Shown in pieces: positions 7,860 to 11,298 of a stretch of DNA of 11,298 nucleotides (positions are counted from its first letter, which is position 1; every line of letters starts with the position of its first letter). The position numbers were made by a program, and so were the translations under genes. Source of the DNA: Bacteroidales bacterium (lineage in GTDB: Bacteria > Bacteroidota > Bacteroidia > Bacteroidales > NBLH01). The notes beneath the pieces are model-generated. The model did not search any database. It was not told where the DNA came from and was given only the letters and a program-made list of their open reading frames with translations. The stretch covers positions 1-11,298 of the forward strand of contig JALSLF010000434.1 of NCBI GenBank assembly GCA_026988445.1. Reading direction: 5' to 3'.

Positions 7860-8247
7860 AATTTATTATTTCTCGAATTTTATTAATAAAGTTTTTTGTG
7901 GGGATAAGTACACTTTCAACATCACTTTTATTAAAATCAAAAAAATCTCCGTAATCACCTTTTTGCCGCCAATCAAAAAGATCTGAATAAAGTTTGCCAA
8001 ATTCTACATCTATTATTTTTGTTTTAATAAAATTTAAATAAAACATGCTTTTAATACCTGAGTGAGATTTTGCATTTATACCTTCTTTAAATAATAAGGC
8101 ACTTACAGCATAAAAACATGAATAATATAATCTATTAATTGCTGAATTCCATTTTAAATTATTATAAAGTAATATGGCAACTTCATAAGTATCAAAAGCT
8201 CTTTCTATTCTATATCTTATATAAGCTTCTTTATCAATATCTTTCAT
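7852..8247 (-). CDS. HEPN-domain protein, partner of the upstream nucleotidyltransferase
   Basis: The 131-residue protein is a compact all-helical HEPN domain of the PF05168-like type. Markers are AFDTYEVAILLYNNLKWNSA (18-37), RLYYSCFYAVSALL (39-52) with the conserved N/RxYYxxFxAxxALL pattern, a KSHSGIKSMF segment with one conserved His, and DWRQKGDYGD near residue 92-101. In HEPN-MNT pairs the HEPN member is often the RNase toxin or the target of modification. The canonical R-x4-6-H RNase motif is not visible here, so toxicity is doubtful. Its ATG shares one base with the stop of the MNT gene (TAATG), and its own stop overlaps the kdsA start by 8 nt. The region is very AT-rich compared with kdsA (one 60-base line gives 20% G+C against 42%), which suggests later insertion. 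Confidence 0.85.
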   Translation of the reverse strand: MKDIDKEAYIRYRIERAFDTYEVAILLYNNLKWNSAINRLYYSCFYAVSALLFKEGINAKSHSGIKSMFYLNFIKTKIIDVEFGKLYSDLFDWRQKGDYGDFFDFNKSDVESVLIPTKNFINKIREIINYE

Positions 8248-8564
8248 TATAGAATAATCCCTTCGTTTTTAACATTTTTGTATAGTGGAGTTATACGATA
8301 TTTTTCATTCCATTCAGCTTTGTTGTAAACAAAAGTTGAAAGAGAAATATCAAACATGAGTTCCAAATCAAATAATTTATGTCTAAACTTTTGCTCTACA
8401 TTTAACGAAACAGGCTTATTAGTTAATATCAATAAATCCCAATCTGAGTCATCTCTTTCTTCATTTCTGGCTCTTGAACCAAAAAGTATAATATCTGCAT
8501 TTTCATCAATTTGATGAATATATTTTTTAATCTTTTTGAGAATAACACTTTTATTTTTTTTCAT
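8247..8564 (-). CDS. Minimal nucleotidyltransferase (MNT), MntA-like
   Basis: The 105-residue protein is a stand-alone minimal nucleotidyltransferase of the DNA polymerase beta superfamily. The motif GS-x10-D-W-D is at residues 29-43 (Gly29, Ser30, Asp41, Asp43) following the strand DIILF. The third carboxylate is probably Asp72 in MFDISLS. In characterised HEPN-MNT modules the MNT member is the antitoxin and transfers AMP or another nucleotide to the HEPN partner. Whether that holds here is inferred from the pairing. The stop overlaps the HEPN start by one base, typical of coupled translation. The order MNT then HEPN is common for this subtype. No TAnnTTTG promoter was found in the 168 nt upstream, so it may depend on transcription from kdnB. 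Confidence 0.87.
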   Translation of the reverse strand: MKKNKSVILKKIKKYIHQIDENADIILFGSRARNEERDDSDWDLLILTNKPVSLNVEQKFRHKLFDLELMFDISLSTFVYNKAEWNEKYRITPLYKNVKNEGIIL

Positions 8565-8678
8565 TGGTTTTTCGAGTGAGTTATTCTTTAATTAAACCGT
8601 AGGCTATGCAGATATATTGCCGAGAATTAAATTTAACTTGAATTCCAATTACTTATTGTCGTGCAAACTTTACTAAAA

Positions 8679-8710
8679 CGTTCAAATGTCCTTACGGACG
8701 ATTTGAAGTC
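8679..8710 (+). repeat. 32-nt palindromic element, copy 1 (downstream of kdnB)
   Basis: Stem AC(G)TTCAAAT-GTCC, loop TTAC, then GGAC(G)ATTTGAAGT, giving 13 base pairs with two single-base bulges. It differs from copies 2 and 4 only in one loop base. It lies 22 nt past the kdnB stop codon in the direction of transcription. Confidence 0.85.
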
Positions 8711-8732
8711 TATACAACAATTATCCAATTAC

Positions 8733-9818
8733 TTACATCCTGTAAAACAAGTCCTTAATCATATCTATGCTCACTTTTTCTTTCCAGTTCTCGCCGATAG
8801 CATGATCCCACATATGGCTTAATGCATAAGAAATTTCAGCCATTCGTGTTACTTGTTCATCCGTCCACTCCTTAGACATATTTTTAGGTAAATCAATATT
8901 GTGTTTTTTTACCATGGCTTTAAAGTCATCAACTGCATCCGGATAATAATCTTCTAAAACGTTAAAAGCAATACAATTAGCTAATCCATGACGTGTACCC
9001 AAAACATAAGATAATCCGTAGGATAATGCATGGCAAACACCTACTTCCGAATAACTTAGGCTCAAACCTCCAAATAATGATGCAACCATTAATTTTTCAG
9101 AATTTTCTATTGATTGACCGCTGTTTTTACGTAAAAATACATCTTTACACAATTCAATAGATTGGTCGCCATAGGCTTTTGCAAATGTGTTGTACAATCT
9201 GCCGGATGCCGATTCGATACAGTGTATATAAGTATCCATACCGGTATAAAACCATTGATTTTTAGGCACGCTCAGGGTTAATTCAGGGTCTAAAATCAAC
9301 TGATTAAAAGGTGTCCATTCGCATTTAATACCTAATTTTTTTTCAGGTCCGGTAAGTACGGCAGTTGTTGAACATTCTGCTCCCGTTCCCGATATTGTAG
9401 GAATACCTACATGATAAATCCCCGGATTTTTTACTAAATTTAAACCTTGATATTTTGTTGATGAACCGGGGTTCTTTACCATAATCGATAAAGCTTTTGC
9501 AATATCCATGATACTGCCTCCGCCAATACCTACTATGCCCGAAGGAGTTCCTTTCAAATCCTGTATTTCATCGCGTAAACGGTCTATTTGTTCTGTTTTG
9601 GGTTCATCATGACTGGCATCAATAAAAAATACCATATCTTCCTCATAAGCAGGTAATTGATTTGCCAATTCTTTACCATCAAAAAAATCATCAACAATAA
9701 ATACAAAGTATTTATTATTTTCAATCCTATGAGGTTTTAATATATCTTCTAACTGTGCAAAGCTACCCTTTCCAAAGACTATTTTATCTATATTTTTAAT
9801 ATTTTTATACACTTTCAA
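8733..9818 (-). CDS. kdnB: Iron-type alcohol dehydrogenase, 3-deoxy-manno-octulosonate 8-oxidase KdnB
   Basis: KdnB oxidises the C8 hydroxyl of free Kdo to an aldehyde, which KdnA then aminates. The 361-residue protein is a group III (iron-type) alcohol dehydrogenase. The N-terminal nucleotide-binding part has GIGGGSIMDIAKAL (97-110) and GIPTISGTGAECS (138-150). The helical C-terminal half has the metal ligands Asp195 and His199 in GMDTYIHCIES, His263 in GVCHALSYG, and His277 in GTRHGLAN, with the expected 14-residue spacing of the last two. Family membership is certain. The KdnB assignment rests on the adjacent KdnA-like aminotransferase and kdsA, and on an ending that is shorter than in fermentative alcohol dehydrogenases. 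It has its own Bacteroidota-type promoter and palindromic repeats on both sides. No missing catalytic residue was seen. Confidence 0.87.
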   Translation of the reverse strand: MKVYKNIKNIDKIVFGKGSFAQLEDILKPHRIENNKYFVFIVDDFFDGKELANQLPAYEEDMVFFIDASHDEPKTEQIDRLRDEIQDLKGTPSGIVGIGGGSIMDIAKALSIMVKNPGSSTKYQGLNLVKNPGIYHVGIPTISGTGAECSTTAVLTGPEKKLGIKCEWTPFNQLILDPELTLSVPKNQWFYTGMDTYIHCIESASGRLYNTFAKAYGDQSIELCKDVFLRKNSGQSIENSEKLMVASLFGGLSLSYSEVGVCHALSYGLSYVLGTRHGLANCIAFNVLEDYYPDAVDDFKAMVKKHNIDLPKNMSKEWTDEQVTRMAEISYALSHMWDHAIGENWKEKVSIDMIKDLFYRM

Positions 9819-9836
9819 TATTTTTAATTAAGTCGG

Positions 9837-9866
9837 CAAATTTATACTTTTTTATTTAATCATCAA
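9837..9866 (-). promoter_or_regulatory. Bacteroidota-type promoter of kdnB
   Basis: On the minus strand a TTG (9866-9864, the -33 element) is followed after 19 nt by TAAATTTG (9844-9837), a full match to the -7 consensus TAnnTTTG. The expected start of transcription is near 9830, leaving a leader of only about 12 nt before the kdnB ATG. The element lies between the palindrome cluster and kdnB, so kdnB can be transcribed independently of kdnA. Confidence 0.65.
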
Positions 9867-9890
9867 TTATCCAATCAACTTTATAAGTAA

Positions 9891-9922
9891 ACGTTCAAAT
9901 GTCCTTTCGGACGATTTGAAGT
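9891..9922 (+). repeat. 32-nt palindromic element, copy 2
   Basis: Stem AC(G)TTCAAAT-GTCC, loop TTTC, GGAC(G)ATTTGAAGT. It is identical to copy 4 over the whole unit and the adjoining bases. Copy 3 follows in the opposite orientation after 6 nt, as in paired REP elements. Confidence 0.88.
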
Positions 9923-9928
9923 TTTGAA

Positions 9929-9960
9929 ACTTTTGAACGTCCGACAGGACTTCAAAACGT
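9929..9960 (-). repeat. 32-nt palindromic element, copy 3 (inverted, covarying arm)
   Basis: Read on the minus strand this unit is AC(G)TTTTGAA-GTCC, loop TGTC, GGAC(G)TTCAAAAGT, the same layout as copies 2 and 4. Four of the seven outer-arm pairs differ from those copies and each change is matched on the other side, so the stem is kept. It sits 6 nt from copy 2 and 21 nt from copy 4. Confidence 0.8.
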
Positions 9961-9981
9961 TTAAACTTAAGAAAAGTTCAA

Positions 9982-10013
9982 ACGTTCAAATGTCCTTTCG
10001 GACGATTTGAAGT
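9982..10013 (+). repeat. 32-nt palindromic element, copy 4 (at the kdnA stop codon)
   Basis: Stem AC(G)TTCAAAT (9982-9991), GTCC, loop TTTC (9996-9999), GGAC(G), ATTTGAAGT. Its last base is shared with the kdnA stop codon, so in kdnA mRNA the hairpin begins right after translation ends. That placement would suit 3'-end protection or partial termination. Confidence 0.88.
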
Positions 10014-11209
10014 TAGCCGATTACCCGTTTAATAATTTGTATCATTTCATCGGCTTGTTTATCCATTTCTTCTTCAGTCCATGTTGCTCTAATTCCAAGT
10101 GAAATTAATCTGCCGATAACTTCTTGTGATTTTGGTAGTTCTAATTTATTGTAATCTTGCGGAGCTCCAAAATGATGAATAGCCAAAGGTGCCGCTGAAC
10201 GTAATTTTTTTAAGTGATCCCATTGATTGATAAAATGATACATATTTGTGTACCAATAATTACAGCCGGTAACATCATGATTGGCAAATTCTTTCATAAC
10301 CTTTTTAGCAATTTCGGTGCTGGGCAAGAAAAAATTCAAAAAGGTACCTGAATCTCCGTCCGGGTCCGGCATTGGTCTAAATGATATTTCTGAAATTTGA
10401 GAAAGCTTTGCTTTCATATACGCTTTATTGGCACGCTTGCGGTCTCTTAACTCATTAATTTTACGCATTTGAGCCAACCCAACGGCAGCATGTAATTCGC
10501 TAATACGATAATTGAAACCCAAAATCGGATGTTTTTCCATTCCGCGATTGTTTCCCACATGGTCGTGCCCATGATCACTAAAACTATCGGCTAATTTATA
10601 GGCTTTTTCATCATTGGTAATAAACAAACCACCTTCACCGGCAGTAGTAATTTTAAAGAAATCAAAGGAAAAAGCACCGGTTTTACCGAATAATCCTACC
10701 GATTTACCTTTATAAAATGCACCGAGTGCTTGTCCGGCATCTTCCACTAATGTAAGTTTATGTTTATTGATAACAGGCATAATGGCATCCATATCGGCAG
10801 CAGCCCCAACCATGTGTACCAATAAAACCGCTTTGGTTTTTGGCGTAATTGCTTTTTCAATACCTTCGGCACTCAAACACAGGTTTTCGTCAATCTCTGC
10901 AAAAACCGGCAGAGCACCTGCAAATATAACCGCCTCAATAGTAGCAATATATGTGAAAGGAGGAACAATTACTTCATCACCATGACCAATACCGGCTGCT
11001 GCTAAGGCAGTTGCCACAGCTGTTGAACCACTTGATACGGCATGAGCATAATTTGCTCCTGTAAATATTTCGACTTCTTCTTCCAGTTCACGGGCTTTCC
11101 AGTGCCCTTGTCTCATTTCTTCATGATTATAACGAAAAAGCGCACCTGTTTCCAAAACGTCCATTACTTCCTTACGTTCTTCTGCGCCAAACAATTCCAT
11201 TCCAGGCAT
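10013..11209 (-). CDS. kdnA: DegT/DnrJ/EryC1/StrS aminotransferase, 8-amino-3,8-dideoxy-manno-octulosonate transaminase KdnA
   Basis: KdnA is a PLP enzyme that transfers an amino group to the C8 aldehyde made by KdnB, giving Kdo8N for the lipopolysaccharide inner core. The 398-residue protein has the full sugar-aminotransferase fold. It shows SSGSTAVATAL (59-69) for phosphate binding, the VPPFTYIAT loop, VEDAGQALGA with Asp157 contacting the pyridine nitrogen, and FSFDFFKITTAGEGG with Lys186 as the Schiff-base lysine. GFNYRISELHAAVGLAQM is the conserved dimer segment. The early stretch ALFRYNHEEMRQGHWKARELE looks characteristic of the KdnA group. The specific assignment depends on its neighbours kdnB and kdsA. 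The start ATG at 11209 lies about 40 nt below a consensus promoter, which makes kdnA the first gene of this unit. A Kdo8N-preferring KdsB is not in the window. Confidence 0.87.
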   Translation of the reverse strand: MPGMELFGAEERKEVMDVLETGALFRYNHEEMRQGHWKARELEEEVEIFTGANYAHAVSSGSTAVATALAAAGIGHGDEVIVPPFTYIATIEAVIFAGALPVFAEIDENLCLSAEGIEKAITPKTKAVLLVHMVGAAADMDAIMPVINKHKLTLVEDAGQALGAFYKGKSVGLFGKTGAFSFDFFKITTAGEGGLFITNDEKAYKLADSFSDHGHDHVGNNRGMEKHPILGFNYRISELHAAVGLAQMRKINELRDRKRANKAYMKAKLSQISEISFRPMPDPDGDSGTFLNFFLPSTEIAKKVMKEFANHDVTGCNYWYTNMYHFINQWDHLKKLRSAAPLAIHHFGAPQDYNKLELPKSQEVIGRLISLGIRATWTEEEMDKQADEMIQIIKRVIG

Positions 11210-11249
11210 AATGTTTATTTTTAAAAAATTAATATTCAGTTTTGCAGAG

Positions 11250-11257
11250 CAAAGGTA
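11250..11257 (-). promoter_or_regulatory. Bacteroidota -7 promoter element of kdnA
   Basis: TACCTTTG on the minus strand is an exact match to TAnnTTTG, 40 nt before the kdnA ATG. No clear TTG is present 19-21 nt further upstream (that stretch is AT-rich), so the -33 box is weak or absent. The leader of about 35 nt has no strong Shine-Dalgarno. Confidence 0.5.
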
Positions 11258-11298
11258 GTAAATAATAAAACGAAAATTAAAAATATAAAAGTTAAAAT

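Noticed and set aside
8733..9818. Fermentative or butanol-type alcohol dehydrogenase
   Set aside because: The fold is shared, but the direct neighbourhood of a KdnA-type aminotransferase and kdsA makes a Kdo 8-oxidase the better reading.
8679..10013. CRISPR-like array from repeated 32-nt units
   Set aside because: The units are palindromic, one is inverted, the spacing is irregular (6, 21 and more than 1,100 nt), a gene lies between copies, and there are no uniform spacers.

Overview
The window is an AT-rich stretch in which every supported gene lies on the minus strand, so transcription runs from the right edge to the left. It most likely comes from a member of the Bacteroidota. The reasons are two minus-strand promoters matching the Bacteroidota -7 element TAnnTTTG, A-rich leaders in place of strong Shine-Dalgarno sites, a 7TMR-DISM type histidine kinase, a FISUMP-domain secreted protein, and a long secreted TPR protein. 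The genus cannot be fixed from this sequence.

Right part (about 11.3 to 5.95 kb): a sugar cluster for the Kdo branch of lipopolysaccharide synthesis. In transcription order it holds kdnA (PLP aminotransferase), kdnB (iron-type alcohol dehydrogenase), an MNT-HEPN gene pair, kdsA (Kdo-8-phosphate synthase), and a transaldolase-like protein fused to a CBS pair of the KdsD type. KdsA makes Kdo-8-phosphate. After dephosphorylation (KdsC is not in the window) KdnB oxidises C8 of Kdo and KdnA transaminates it, giving 8-amino-3,8-dideoxy-D-manno-octulosonate (Kdo8N), an amino-sugar version of the inner-core sugar known from Shewanella. The fusion protein is the least explained member. It keeps the Schiff-base lysine context but departs from the transaldolase signature, and its C-terminal half carries the FTDGDLRR motif typical of arabinose-5-phosphate isomerase.

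kdnB is bracketed by four copies of a 32-nt palindromic element (one downstream, three upstream) that share one architecture, AC(G)-N7-GTCC-N4-GGAC(G)-N7'-GT. One copy is inverted and its 7-bp arm has changed on both sides so that pairing is kept. The MNT-HEPN pair is more AT-rich than its neighbours by eye, and it overlaps both internally and with the start of kdsA.

Middle (5.95 to 3.1 kb): a 354-bp gap holds a widely spaced inverted repeat that may end the sugar operon. It is followed by a two-gene unit of a secreted FISUMP-domain protein and a secreted protein with about 14 TPRs, 11 nt apart.

Left part (3.0 kb to 1): tilS (tRNA-Ile lysidine synthetase), then 46 nt later a hybrid-membrane sensor histidine kinase that starts at TTG, has a lipoprotein-type signal, seven membrane segments and a HisKA domain, and runs off the left edge before its ATPase domain.
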